Shown here: positions 1-8,248 of the stretch, in pieces
Position numbering within the stretch: position 1 is the first letter of the stretch
How the letters are laid out: each line of letters starts with the position of its first letter
Assembly: GCF_006438925.1 (NCBI RefSeq)
Contig: NZ_RCZA01000006.1
Coordinates: 310,001 to 374,000 of the forward strand
Direction of reading: 5' to 3'
DNA: 64,000 bases
Source: Pseudomonas mandelii
GTDB taxonomy: Bacteria; Pseudomonadota; Gammaproteobacteria; Pseudomonadales; Pseudomonadaceae
The notes under the pieces: generated by a model
The model's database searches: none
Told to the model about the DNA's origin: nothing
The model's input: the letters and a program-made list of their open reading frames with translations, nothing else
Translations under genes and position numbers: made by a program

Positions 1-17
1 GGTGTAAACCGATCCCG

Positions 18-56
18 TGTAGGAGCTGCCGAAGGCTGCGATCTTTTGCTTTTAAC
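18..56. repeat. Family-B REP-type repeat (single arm at window edge)
   Basis: The sequence GTAGGAGCTGCCGAAGGCTGCG followed by ATCTTTT matches one arm of the family-B repeat that recurs as inverted pairs through the window. The partner arm, if any, lies left of the window or is missing. It sits just downstream of the recR stop codon. Confidence 0.7.
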
Positions 57-58
57 AA

Positions 59-661
59 TTACAGAGCAATAGGCTTACGCCCGGCAAACGAATGCGCCAA
101 CGTCCCGCCATCCACCAATTCCAGCTCGCCACCCAATGGCACGCCGTGGGCGATGCGTGAGGCGATCAGGCCTTTGTTGCTGAGCAACTGGGCAATGTAA
201 TGCGCTGTCGCCTCACCTTCCACGGTCGGGTTGGTCGCCAGAATGACTTCAGTGAACGTGCCCGCCTCTTCGATCCGCGCCAGCAGCTGCGGAATACCGA
301 TGGCTTCCGGCCCGAGTCCGTCGAGTGGCGACAGATGGCCCTTGAGCACAAAGTAGCGACCACGGAAACCGGTCTGCTCCACCGCGTAGACGTCCATCGG
401 CCCTTCCACCACGCAGAGCAAGGTGTCATCGCGACGGGTATCGGCGCATTGCGGGCAGAGGTCGTCTTCGGTCAGCGTGCGGCACAACCGGCAGTGACCC
501 ACCCCTTCCATGGCCTGGCTCAGGGCCAGGGCCAATCGCGAGCCGCCGCTGCGATCACGCTCGAGCAGCTGCAACGCCATGCGTTGAGCAGTTTTCTGAC
601 CCACACCTGGCAAAATTCGCAGGGCGTCGATCAGTTGGCGAATCAAAGGGCTGAAGCTCAT
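59..661 (-). CDS. recR: Recombination mediator RecR
   Basis: A 200-residue protein of the normal length for RecR, which with RecO loads RecA onto gapped single-stranded DNA in the RecFOR pathway. The N-terminus has the helix-hairpin-helix '[17 protein letters not shown]' (about residues 17-33). A C4 zinc finger (CRLC...CPQC) follows at about residues 57-72, then a Toprim domain beginning '[15 protein letters not shown]' with the conserved Glu, and a C-terminal '[16 protein letters not shown]' segment. It is the last gene of a minus-strand series dnaX-ybaB-reductase-recR. The reductase lies between ybaB and recR, whereas ybaB and recR are usually adjacent. The product call is secure. Confidence 0.97.
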   Translation of the reverse strand: MSFSPLIRQLIDALRILPGVGQKTAQRMALQLLERDRSGGSRLALALSQAMEGVGHCRLCRTLTEDDLCPQCADTRRDDTLLCVVEGPMDVYAVEQTGFRGRYFVLKGHLSPLDGLGPEAIGIPQLLARIEEAGTFTEVILATNPTVEGEATAHYIAQLLSNKGLIASRIAHGVPLGGELELVDGGTLAHSFAGRKPIAL

Positions 662-726
662 GGGGAAAAGTCCGACAAAACAACGAGACGCGGTTTATAC
701 CCGCGCCTCTGTTTAGCGTCAATTAC

Positions 727-1761
727 TCAGTCCTGGGCGACTCGCACAACCAGTTTGCCGAAGTTGCGTCCTTCCAGCAGACCGATGAACGCTTCAGGTG
801 CCTGCTCCAGGCCATCGACCACGTCTTCGCGGAACTTCACCTTGCCATCGCGCACCCACGGCGCCATCGCGTTGACGAATTCCGGCTGACGATCACCGTA
901 GTCGTCGAACACGATGAAGCCCTGGATTCGCACGCGCTTGGTCAGCAGCGTGCGCTGCAATTGCGGCAGTCGATCCGGGCCGGTCGGTGCTTCGTGAGCG
1001 TTGTAGGTCGCGATCAGACCGCAGAGTGGAATTCGCGCCTTGGGCTTGAGCAACGGCAGCACGGCATCGAACACCTTGCCACCGACGTTTTCGTAATAGA
1101 TGTCGATGCCCTCCGAGCACGCCTTGGCCAATTCATCGGCGAAGTTCGGGCTCTTGTGATCGATGCAGGCATCAAAACCCAACTCATCGACCACATAACG
1201 GCACTTGTCCGCGCCTCCCGCCACGCCGACCACGCGCAAGCCCTTGATCTTCGCTACCTGACCGACCACCGAACCCACGGCGCCGGATGCAGCCGCAACC
1301 ACCAGGGTTTCGCCGGCCTTGGGCTGGCCGATATCCATCAGGCCCATATACGCGGTCATTCCGGGCATGCCCAACACGCCCAACGCCATTGACGGGCTCG
1401 GCAGCCCGGACGGCACCGGAATGATGTTGCGGCCGTCGCTGAGGCTGTGGCTCTGCCAACCGGTAGAACCGACCACCAGATCACCTTCGTGGAATTTCGG
1501 ATTCAGCGAGCGCTCGACCCGGCTGACAGCGCCACCGGTCATCACCTCACCGATTTCAACCGGTGCGGCGTAGGACGGCGCGTCGCTCATGCGTCCGCGC
1601 ATGTAGGGATCGAGTGACAGGTAAAGAGTCTTGAGCAGCACCTGACCGTCGGCCAGGTCCGGCAGGGCAACGCGCTCCAGACGGAAATTCTCCGGCGTCG
1701 GCGCGCCTACCGGGCGGGACGCCAGGACGATACGTTGGTTGAGGGTCAATGCTTGTGGCAT
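727..1761 (-). CDS. NADP-dependent oxidoreductase, medium-chain MDR family (CurA/leukotriene B4 12-hydroxydehydrogenase type)
   Basis: A 344-residue zinc-independent medium-chain reductase. The N-terminal GroES-like half contains 'YLSLDPYMRGRMSD', typical of the double-bond reductase branch. The Rossmann half has the nucleotide-binding stretch 'AASGAVGSVVGQVAKIKG' (about residues 157-174), and 'GADKCRYVVDELGFDACIDHK' follows it. Members reduce alpha,beta-unsaturated ketones or aldehydes with NADPH; the substrate cannot be told from sequence. It lies 65 bp upstream of recR on the same strand and may be co-transcribed with it. A strong terminator at 1963-1995 and a REP pair separate it from ybaB, so it probably has its own promoter. 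Confidence 0.9.
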   Translation of the reverse strand: MPQALTLNQRIVLASRPVGAPTPENFRLERVALPDLADGQVLLKTLYLSLDPYMRGRMSDAPSYAAPVEIGEVMTGGAVSRVERSLNPKFHEGDLVVGSTGWQSHSLSDGRNIIPVPSGLPSPSMALGVLGMPGMTAYMGLMDIGQPKAGETLVVAAASGAVGSVVGQVAKIKGLRVVGVAGGADKCRYVVDELGFDACIDHKSPNFADELAKACSEGIDIYYENVGGKVFDAVLPLLKPKARIPLCGLIATYNAHEAPTGPDRLPQLQRTLLTKRVRIQGFIVFDDYGDRQPEFVNAMAPWVRDGKVKFREDVVDGLEQAPEAFIGLLEGRNFGKLVVRVAQD

Positions 1762-1857
1762 GTGAGCGTCTCCTTTGATCGATGAATTCGGCGGTATAGG
1801 GAGCAGACCGTTGTGGCGCTATCACGTTCGATGTTTCTGTCCGAGACCGTGTCGACT

Positions 1858-1925
1858 GCTTCGCGAGCAGGCTCGCTCCCACATTGGAACGCCGCCCCCT
1901 GTGGGAGCGAGCCTGCTCGCGAAAG
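1858..1925. repeat. Family-A REP pair (inverted)
   Basis: Two inverted copies of the core GTGGGAGCGAGCCTGCTCGC lie about 10 bp apart between the reductase gene and the ybaB terminator. This is the classical pseudomonad REP type, able to form a long cruciform or hairpin. Confidence 0.85.
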
Positions 1926-1962
1926 CGGCCTCACAGACACTACATATCCAATAGCCAGAAAC

Positions 1963-1995
1963 AAAAATGCCAGGCGCGATGCCTGGCATTTTTTT
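1963..1995 (-). terminator. Intrinsic terminator after ybaB (bidirectional shape)
   Basis: The perfect stem ATGCCAGGC / GCCTGGCAT has a 5-nt loop and runs of A on the left and T on the right. Read on the minus strand it closes the dnaX-ybaB transcript. Confidence 0.85.
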
Positions 1996-2022
1996 GTAGC
2001 CCATCCGAAGCGCTTTGGCGAA

Positions 2023-2361
2023 TCAGAATGGCAGTTTCATACCCGGTGGCAGTTGCATGCCAGCGGTCATGCCGGACATTTTGTCCTGGCTGTTCGCTTC
2101 GATCTTGCGCACGGCATCGTTGACGGCGGCGGCGAACACAGCCTCCAGCATCTCTTTGTCGTCTTCGCTCAAGCCTTCGACCAGGCTTGGATCGATGGTC
2201 ACGCGCTTGACGTCGTGACGACCGGTCATCACCACGGTGACCATATCGCCACCGGCTTTACCGGTGACTTCGGCGTTGGCCAGTTCTTCCTGCATCTTGG
2301 CCATTTTTTCCTGCATCTGCTGTGCCTGCTTCATCAGGCCGGCCATGCCACCTTTCATCAT
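2023..2361 (-). CDS. ybaB: Nucleoid-associated protein, YbaB/EbfC family
   Basis: A 112-residue small DNA-binding protein that acts as a dimer. The sequence begins '[20 protein letters not shown]' with the amphipathic N-terminal helix of the family, continues '[30 protein letters not shown]', and ends in a Met/Pro-rich tail. The ATG at 2361 is chosen over an in-frame GTG three codons upstream because GAGG lies 8 nt before it and the family starts MMKGG or MFGKGG. It follows dnaX on the same strand, the usual dnaX-ybaB pair. Confidence 0.95.
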   Translation of the reverse strand: MMKGGMAGLMKQAQQMQEKMAKMQEELANAEVTGKAGGDMVTVVMTGRHDVKRVTIDPSLVEGLSEDDKEMLEAVFAAAVNDAVRKIEANSQDKMSGMTAGMQLPPGMKLPF

Positions 2362-2428
2362 GGGAATCACCTCAAAAGTACTTGGATAAATACAGCGCCC
2401 GGCTCTTTCGGCCGAACACCTTCAGTTA

Positions 2429-4513
2429 TTAGCCCTGAGTAACCAGGGTCTCGACAGGTTCAATAGTATCGTTACGGACCACCGCACCGAACTGCTGCAT
2501 CATTTGCTGGATGAACGGATCACCGTGAATCGACTCTTCGGCCTCGCGCTGACGGTTCGCACGACGGCGGGACGCAGCCTGGGCCGGAGTTTCCTGCTCG
2601 GGCTTGATCAACTCCATGCGCAGGGTCAGCGTACGCCCGTGAAACTGGTTCAACGCATCGTTCAGCCGACGCTGTTGAGTCGCGTTGAACAACGCGCTGT
2701 GGGCCGGGTCCAGGTGCATCAGCCAATTGTCACCGTCGACGGCGATCAGCGTGCAGTTGGCGGCAATGCTGCCGGTCATGCCGGAGATCGGCAGTTTTGG
2801 GAACAACTCCAGCCATTGCAGCGCCAACCCGGTGGCCGGCATGGCGGCCGGTTCAGGCTCGGCTTCCGGCGCTGGCTCGGCGGTGTGTTCGCTGGCCAGT
2901 TCATCGAGGTAGCTGTAGGCCGACTCGATATCTGGCTCGATGTAGTCCTCGTCCAGCGGCGGCTCATCGTCCAGTTCCATGCCCGGCGTCGCGGCATCGA
3001 CCTCGGCTACCGACGGCTCCGGAATCGGCGCAGCGGCCCACTCCGGTGCGTCCGGCACTACGCTGTCGGGGGTCGGCAATGGCATCGGCGCCAAATCGGG
3101 CTGTTCGCTGGCGGTTTCCAGCACCGGCTCGACGGCGGGTTGCTGAACGACTTCGGGTTCTATCGGATCGTTCCAGGGCAAATCGACGACGACTTCGACC
3201 GCTGCTGCTACAACAACAGGCTCGGGCGCAACGACGGGCGCGACCGGCTCAGGCTCGGGCGCTTGCACTGGAGCAACCACCGCCGCAACTGGCGCAGGCG
3301 CGATGGGTGCAACTGCCGCAGCGACTACCGGCGCAACAACGGGCGCGGCAGCCACTGAATTTGCGGAATCAACTGTGGCCTGGCTGATCCCCACTGGCTT
3401 TAGCGGTTGCCTCGGGGCATCCGAAGTGTCTGCCGGTCGGAACGCGAGCATTCGCAGCAGGACCATTTCGAAGCCTCCGCGCGGGTCCGGCGCCAGCGGT
3501 AAGTCACGGCGACCGATCAGGCCCATCTGGTAATAGAACTGCACGTCTTCGGCCGGCAAGGCCTGGGCCAGCGCCAGCACCCGATCACGGTCGCCATGAC
3601 CGTTGTCGACGCCTTCAGGCAGGGCCTGGGCGATGGCGACACGGTGCAGCACATTGAGAATCTCCGAGAGCACGCCGTTCCAGTCCGGGCCTTGTTCAGC
3701 CAAATGACGGACGGCTTCGAGCACGGCCTTGGCGTCGCCTTCGATCAGCGCATGCAGAACGTCGTAGACCTGACCGTGATCGAGCGTGCCTAGCATCGCC
3801 CGTACGTCGGCGGCCATGACCTTGCCTTCACCGAAGGCGATCGCCTGGTCGGTCAGGCTCATGGCGTCGCGCATCGAACCGTCGGCAGCACGGCCCAGCA
3901 GCCACAGCGCGTCGTCTTCGAACGGTACGTTCTCGACACCCAGCACATGGGTCAAATGCTCGACCACACGCTCCGGCGTCATGTTCTTCAGAGAGAACTG
4001 CAGGCATCGCGAAAGAATCGTTGCGGGAAGTTTCTGCGGATCGGTGGTCGCCAGGATGAACTTGACGTAGGGCGGCGGCTCTTCAAGGGTTTTCAACAGC
4101 GCATTGAAGGAATGGCTGGAGAGCATGTGCACTTCGTCGATCAGGTAGACCTTGAAGCGCCCGCGGCTCGGCGCGTACTGCACGTTGTCGAGCAGTTCGC
4201 GGGTGTCCTCGACCTTGGTCCGGCTCGCGGCGTCGATCTCGATCAGGTCGACAAAGCGACCTTCATCGATCTCGCGGCACACCGAGCACTCGCCGCAAGG
4301 CGTTGAAGTGATACCAGTTTCACAGTTCAGGCATTTGGCGATGATCCGCGCGATGGTGGTCTTGCCGACCCCGCGGGTACCGGTAAACAGATAGGCGTGA
4401 TGCAGCCGCTGGCTGTCCAAGGCATTGATCAGAGCCTTGAGCACATGGGTCTGGCCGACCATTTCGCGGAACGAGCGCGGACGCCATTTACGTGCAAGAA
4501 CCTGATAACTCAT
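2429..4513 (-). CDS. dnaX: DNA polymerase III subunit tau (DnaX)
   Basis: A 694-residue clamp-loader ATPase starting at MSYQVLARKWRP; the upstream in-frame extension is not part of the family. Walker A is 'GTRGVGKTTIA' (about residues 45-55), the zinc module is CLNC...CGECSVC, Walker B is 'VYLIDEVHML', and the sensor region includes 'LATTDPQKLPATILSRC'. A long Ala/Pro/Val-rich acidic linker (about residues 375-560) leads to the C-terminal tau domain that binds DnaE and DnaB. Escherichia coli makes the short gamma form by a -1 shift on A-AAA-AAG. No such heptamer was seen on the coding strand here, so gamma, if made, would arise otherwise. Confidence 0.97.
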   Translation of the reverse strand: MSYQVLARKWRPRSFREMVGQTHVLKALINALDSQRLHHAYLFTGTRGVGKTTIARIIAKCLNCETGITSTPCGECSVCREIDEGRFVDLIEIDAASRTKVEDTRELLDNVQYAPSRGRFKVYLIDEVHMLSSHSFNALLKTLEEPPPYVKFILATTDPQKLPATILSRCLQFSLKNMTPERVVEHLTHVLGVENVPFEDDALWLLGRAADGSMRDAMSLTDQAIAFGEGKVMAADVRAMLGTLDHGQVYDVLHALIEGDAKAVLEAVRHLAEQGPDWNGVLSEILNVLHRVAIAQALPEGVDNGHGDRDRVLALAQALPAEDVQFYYQMGLIGRRDLPLAPDPRGGFEMVLLRMLAFRPADTSDAPRQPLKPVGISQATVDSANSVAAAPVVAPVVAAAVAPIAPAPVAAVVAPVQAPEPEPVAPVVAPEPVVVAAAVEVVVDLPWNDPIEPEVVQQPAVEPVLETASEQPDLAPMPLPTPDSVVPDAPEWAAAPIPEPSVAEVDAATPGMELDDEPPLDEDYIEPDIESAYSYLDELASEHTAEPAPEAEPEPAAMPATGLALQWLELFPKLPISGMTGSIAANCTLIAVDGDNWLMHLDPAHSALFNATQQRRLNDALNQFHGRTLTLRMELIKPEQETPAQAASRRRANRQREAEESIHGDPFIQQMMQQFGAVVRNDTIEPVETLVTQG

Positions 4514-4656
4514 CGAAAACCGTCGCAACGAAGGAACAGAAGCGGCTAATGCTATCGGAGCAAGGCCAAAATTGCATCCGGTGCGCTCGTCTAATCTGGC
4601 TAAGATGGTCTTTGGGGGCTTTTATCGGCTCGGGTTTTATCAGTGCCGGAGCGTTT

Positions 4657-5404
4657 ATGCGGCTGGCCTTGGGGGCACTGCTGTTGATCAGCCTGAATGT
4701 CGCTGGCGCCGAGGCGCCGCTGCGCTTTGTGGTGCCCGACAGTTGGGCGATGCCGATGGTGCAACTGGACCGCGGCCACCCGACCCAGGGCATCCTGCAC
4801 GACGTGATGGTCAGCCTCGCGACCCAGGTCGGCGTACCGGCCGAATTTCACGTACTGCCTCGCACACGGGTGCAAAACGCGATGGAGCACGGCGAAGTCG
4901 ATATCCGCTGCTATGCGGCGCAGTCCTGGCAGCCGAATCAGTCCGGAGACTACATCTGGAGCATTCCGCTCTGGTTCCAGCGCGATATGTTGATCAGCCG
5001 GTCAGATCCGCTACCCTCGGTTGTGCCTGCAAACTTGCCGCGACAATCCGTTGGCACGGTGCTTGGCTACACCTACCCCACGTTGCAACCCCTGTTCGAT
5101 GCCGACCGCCTGCATCGCGAAGACGCGCGCAACCAGGAACAGGTGCTGGAAAAACTCCTGGCCGGACGCTATCACTACGCCGTGAGCAATCAATGGACGT
5201 TGGATTGGTTCAATCAGCGCCTGCTGCCTGATCGGCAACTGAAAGGTGTCGCGGTGCTGCAGGAACAGAGTGTCGGCTGCTACGCGCAACGACCCCAAGG
5301 TGCCCGTGCAGCGCATTTTGCGCACCTTGGTGCGAATGAAAATGTCTGGAGAAATTGATGACATCATCCGGCTCTATATAGGTTCCGAGCCAAGCACACC
5401 CTAA
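4657..5404 (+). pseudogene. Periplasmic solute-binding protein (SBP_bac_3-like), frameshifted near the 3' end
   Basis: The start at 4657 (GGAG 6 nt upstream) gives a signal peptide 'MRLALGALLLISLNVAGAEA', followed by an amino-acid-binding-protein-like fold ('LRFVVPDSWAMPMVQL', 'GILHDVMVSLATQVGVPAEF', 'RCYAAQSWQPNQSGDY'). The open frame ends at 5358 with an unrelated-looking tail. One base at about 5285-5292 shifts the frame: reading +1 from there gives 'NDPKVPVQRILRTLVRMKMS', then 'GEIDDIIRLY' and a stop at 5404. This is the expected amphipathic C-terminus of such proteins. Either a real one-base insertion or a sequencing error explains it. It diverges from dnaX with 143 bp between starts. 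Confidence 0.75.
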
Positions 5405-5431
5405 GCGATTCCTCTGATCGACACGAGACCA

Positions 5432-5524
5432 TTGTGGGAGCGAGCCTGCTCGCGATAGCGGTATGTCAGTCCCCATCAATGTAGAATGTCAGACCGCTAT
5501 CGCGAGCAGGCTCGCTCCCACATG
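5432..5524. repeat. Family-A REP pair with about 30-bp perfect arms
   Basis: The left arm, starting TGTGGGAGCGAGCC, and the right arm, ending GGCTCGCTCCCACA, are perfect inverted repeats of about 30 bp that include the adjoining GCGATAGCGGT. They flank a loop of about 33 nt and lie between the binding-protein gene and the convergent PAS-GGDEF-EAL gene. Confidence 0.85.
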
Positions 5525-5547
5525 GGTTCGGTGTTGATCACAAAACT

Positions 5548-7248
5548 TCAGCCTGCTTGATCCAGCGCCTGCCATTGCGCCGGCGCGACAAACCCCGCAA
5601 CCCAGCCCGGTACTTCTGCGGGCGGCATCGGCCGGGCAATGAAACAGCCTTGAGCAACTTCGCAGCCCAGGCGCAGCAGCAATATACCGTGCTCGATACT
5701 TTCCAGCCCTTCGGCGATCACCTGCCGACCAAAGGCCCGAGCCAGGCCAATGACAGCCTTGGTCAGGGCCAGATCATCACGATCTTCAAGGATGCCGCGC
5801 ACAAACGACTTGTCGATCTTGATGGTTTGGGTTTGCAAACGCTTGAGGTAGCTCAGGGACGAATAACCGGTGCCGAAGTCCCCCAGTGAAAACTGCACCC
5901 CCAGCGCCTGACAGGCTTGTAAACAGGTGCTGACATGCTGAATATTCTCAATCGCCACCGACTCGACGATTTCCAGATCGAGCATCTGCGGGGCCACCTC
6001 GGCATGCCGGGCGAGCACGTATTTGAGCCGGTCGACAAAATCCGCGCGCTGGAAATGTCGTGCCGCAATATTAATACTGACTGGCCAGCCCTGCCCCGCT
6101 TGCTGCCAATGGTGCAACTGCGACAGGACCTGATCCATTACCCACTCACCAATATCGATGATCAGGTCCGTTTCTTCCACCAGCGGCAAAAACTCCCGGG
6201 CCGGCACCATGCCGTGTTGCGGATGCTCCCAACGTAACAACGCCTCGAAGCCGACAACCTCGCCACGACGCATGTTCACCTTGGGCTGGAAATGCACACG
6301 CAACTCACCGGCAGCCAGCGCCTGGCGCACTCGCTCGACCGTCTGGTGAGTGGCCTTGACCTCCTGATCCCGGGACACGTCGAACAAATGAAAGCGATTG
6401 CGACCGCGTTGTTTCGCCACGTACATGGCCTGATCGGCATGACGCAGCAGGGTTTCGGCATCGTGATTGTCGTCGGGGAACAGGGTGACGCCGATACTGG
6501 CAAATACATTGACGCCCTTGCCATGCAGCGAGTACGGCGCCGAAATAGCGCCGAGCACCCGGTTCAACGCCGCACGCAGTTCCGGCAGATCTCGCACGTA
6601 TCGCAACACCAGCACAAATTCGTCGCCGGCCAACCGTGCCACCACATCTTCGCCGCGAACAATGGTTCGCAAACGCTTGGCTACCTCGACCAACAGCTGA
6701 TCGCCACTGGCATGCCCATAGCCATCGTTGACCGCTTTGAAGCCGTCGAGGTCGAGCATGCACACTGCCAGCGGGATGTTTTCGTGACGGGAGAACTCCA
6801 GCGCCTGATCCAGCAAATCCGAGAGGAACGCGCGATTCGGCAGCCCGGTCAGCACGTCATGCCCCACCCGCCATTGCAGTGAATGCAGCAATTGGTGTTT
6901 TTCGCTGATGTCGAAACGAATCGAAAGATAACGGTCAACCCGCCCGGTAGCGTCATCGAGCACCGGCACCATAGTGCTGTCGACCCAATACAGGCTGCCG
7001 TCCTTGGCGCGATTACAAATCTCGCCTTTCCAGACCTTGCCCAAGGCGATGGTGCGCCACATAGTCGCGAAGAAATCGGCGGAGTGCAGACCCGAATTGA
7101 GGAGACGATGGTTCTGCCCGAGCAGTTCTTCGCGGCTATAGCCGGACACGGCACAGAACTGATCATTGACGTGGGTGATCCGGCCGCTCAGATCGGTCTC
7201 GGAAAAAATCGCGGCGGCATCCACGGCCCTGCGGTATTTCTCATCCAT
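5548..7248 (-). CDS. PAS-GGDEF-EAL cyclic-di-GMP signalling protein
   Basis: A 566-residue cytoplasmic protein with no membrane segment. The PAS domain spans about residues 10-120 ('ITHVNDQFCAVSGYSREELLG'). A GGDEF domain with signature 'RLAGDEFVL' carries the I-site RGED five residues before it, and an EAL domain carries 'GFEALLRWEHP'. The Ala in AGDEF is tolerated in many cyclases. In the EAL domain the usual DDFGTG is GDFGTG, so one metal-ligand Asp is lost while the Glu of 'LEIVES', the Lys of 'IKIDKSF' and the Glu of 'IAEGLES' remain. Phosphodiesterase activity may be reduced. It stands alone between a REP pair and the XRE gene. Confidence 0.93.
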   Translation of the reverse strand: MDEKYRRAVDAAAIFSETDLSGRITHVNDQFCAVSGYSREELLGQNHRLLNSGLHSADFFATMWRTIALGKVWKGEICNRAKDGSLYWVDSTMVPVLDDATGRVDRYLSIRFDISEKHQLLHSLQWRVGHDVLTGLPNRAFLSDLLDQALEFSRHENIPLAVCMLDLDGFKAVNDGYGHASGDQLLVEVAKRLRTIVRGEDVVARLAGDEFVLVLRYVRDLPELRAALNRVLGAISAPYSLHGKGVNVFASIGVTLFPDDNHDAETLLRHADQAMYVAKQRGRNRFHLFDVSRDQEVKATHQTVERVRQALAAGELRVHFQPKVNMRRGEVVGFEALLRWEHPQHGMVPAREFLPLVEETDLIIDIGEWVMDQVLSQLHHWQQAGQGWPVSINIAARHFQRADFVDRLKYVLARHAEVAPQMLDLEIVESVAIENIQHVSTCLQACQALGVQFSLGDFGTGYSSLSYLKRLQTQTIKIDKSFVRGILEDRDDLALTKAVIGLARAFGRQVIAEGLESIEHGILLLRLGCEVAQGCFIARPMPPAEVPGWVAGFVAPAQWQALDQAG

Positions 7249-7531
7249 GAGTCAGGCTCGCTGTGGCTAGCGGTGGTACCGCTCGACCCGTGCGGGATGC
7301 CCGGTAGAGATGTTTTTATAGGTAATGCGCAGCAAAACGTTATCACTCCATGAACAGCGTTTGATGGCCTCCTGACAGCAGAGATCAACTAACCTTAAAG
7401 ACCCCAAATACCCTTTTTGTGCGGCGATTCTACGAAACGCATCACATTTTGCAAAGCAAGGTGATGGACCATGCAGTTGTCTAATGCAAAAATCTATCGT
7501 TAAGTTCTTGATTCTAAATGGGAATTAAGCG

Positions 7532-7846
7532 ATGCAAATTTCAAGTTTGGGTGCGGCCATTCGGCGCTACCGCAAGGTCGCTGGGCTTACTCAGGCTGAA
7601 CTCGGCGAAAAAACCGGTTTTGACCCCAAAACCATCAGCCGCTTCGAAACCGGCACCTACACCCCCAGCGTGGAAGCCTTGTTCCTGTTTGCCGATGTGT
7701 TGGGTGTGAAGCTGAAAGCCTTTTTCGCAGATTTAGGCGATGAAGATGAACAGCGGGCGTATCTGTTCGGTGTCATACATAAAGCCACCCCGAAGGATCT
7801 GGGAAAGCTGATTGCAGCGGTTGACCAGGCCTTGTCCAAGCCTTGA
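7532..7846 (+). CDS. XRE-family helix-turn-helix regulator
   Basis: A 104-residue Cro/C1-type regulator. The HTH lies at about residues 7-60 ('IRRYRKVAGLTQAELGEKTG', 'KTISRFETGTYTPSVEALF'), followed by a short acidic C-terminal helix region probably used for dimerisation. It is monocistronic, with a strong terminator directly downstream. The target is unknown. It lies just outside the left end of the island and looks like core genome. Confidence 0.88.
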   Translation: MQISSLGAAIRRYRKVAGLTQAELGEKTGFDPKTISRFETGTYTPSVEALFLFADVLGVKLKAFFADLGDEDEQRAYLFGVIHKATPKDLGKLIAAVDQALSKP

Positions 7847-7857
7847 TGCCAGAAATA

Positions 7858-7903
7858 AAAAAGGAGGCCGAGATGTCGCATTCGACAGCTCGGCCTCCTT
7901 TTA
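7858..7903 (+). terminator. Intrinsic terminator after the XRE gene
   Basis: A long near-perfect stem (AAGGAGGCCGAG / CTCGGCCTCCTT), with an inner stem TGTCG/CGACA, ends in a T-run. It is A/T-flanked on both sides and so may work in both directions. Confidence 0.85.
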
Positions 7904-8020
7904 TGTGTGCGCTCTGAAAACCGGAAACGAAAAAAACACCGCCCTGGACAAGATCCGTGGCAGAGCAACAAGAATGTAATTTTAGACAGATAACGCGAGA
8001 GAGGATTCGCGGTGCGTTAT

Positions 8021-8116
8021 GGAGGCAACCCCACCAGCCACACCCCGGCACACAATGTTCCCGCTGTGGCTGCTTCCTTCCGGATCTGACCAGGTTCACG
8101 GGTAATCGTTGCGGGG
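8021..8116 (-). repeat. attL: 96-bp direct repeat, promoterless copy of ffs
   Basis: This is identical over 96 bp to 23198-23293, including the SRP RNA core complementary to GGAAGCAGCC. On the minus strand its 5' side (right, 8117 onward) is island DNA without the native ffs promoter. Its 3' side (left) has what looks like the original downstream sequence, with an inverted repeat ATAACGC...GCGTTAT at about 7990-8020. It is read as the left attachment site rather than a second working gene. Confidence 0.9.
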
Positions 8117-8212
8117 CCATGTATTACGGGGGTTTCAGGCTGTTGAGGTCGCTTCAAATCATCCGTCCCAGCACTCAGCACGGACTGTCAGCACTCGGGG
8201 TGTAGCCAGCAT

Positions 8213-8246
8213 TGTCACACTTTGCTGTCACACATGGGTGTCACAC
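8213..8246. promoter_or_regulatory. Three phased TGTCACAC repeats: candidate integrase arm-type sites
   Basis: TGTCACAC occurs at 8213, 8226 and 8239, exactly 13 bp apart, directly in front of the integrase start. The first copy is the decamer TGTCACACTT, and the same decamer recurs at 23140, 49 bp inside the right repeat. Short direct repeats near both attachment sites are typical of arm-type binding sites of tyrosine recombinases or excisionases. They could also repress int. Confidence 0.5.
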
Positions 8247-8248
8247 AC

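Noticed and set aside
2429..4513. Programmed frameshift for a DnaX gamma form
   Set aside because: No A-AAA-AAG heptamer was seen on the coding strand of dnaX, unlike in Escherichia coli.
8021..8116. True tandem gene duplication of ffs
   Set aside because: The copies are 15 kb apart, bracket an integrase-bearing segment, share exactly 96 bp and no flanks. This is the pattern of att repeats.
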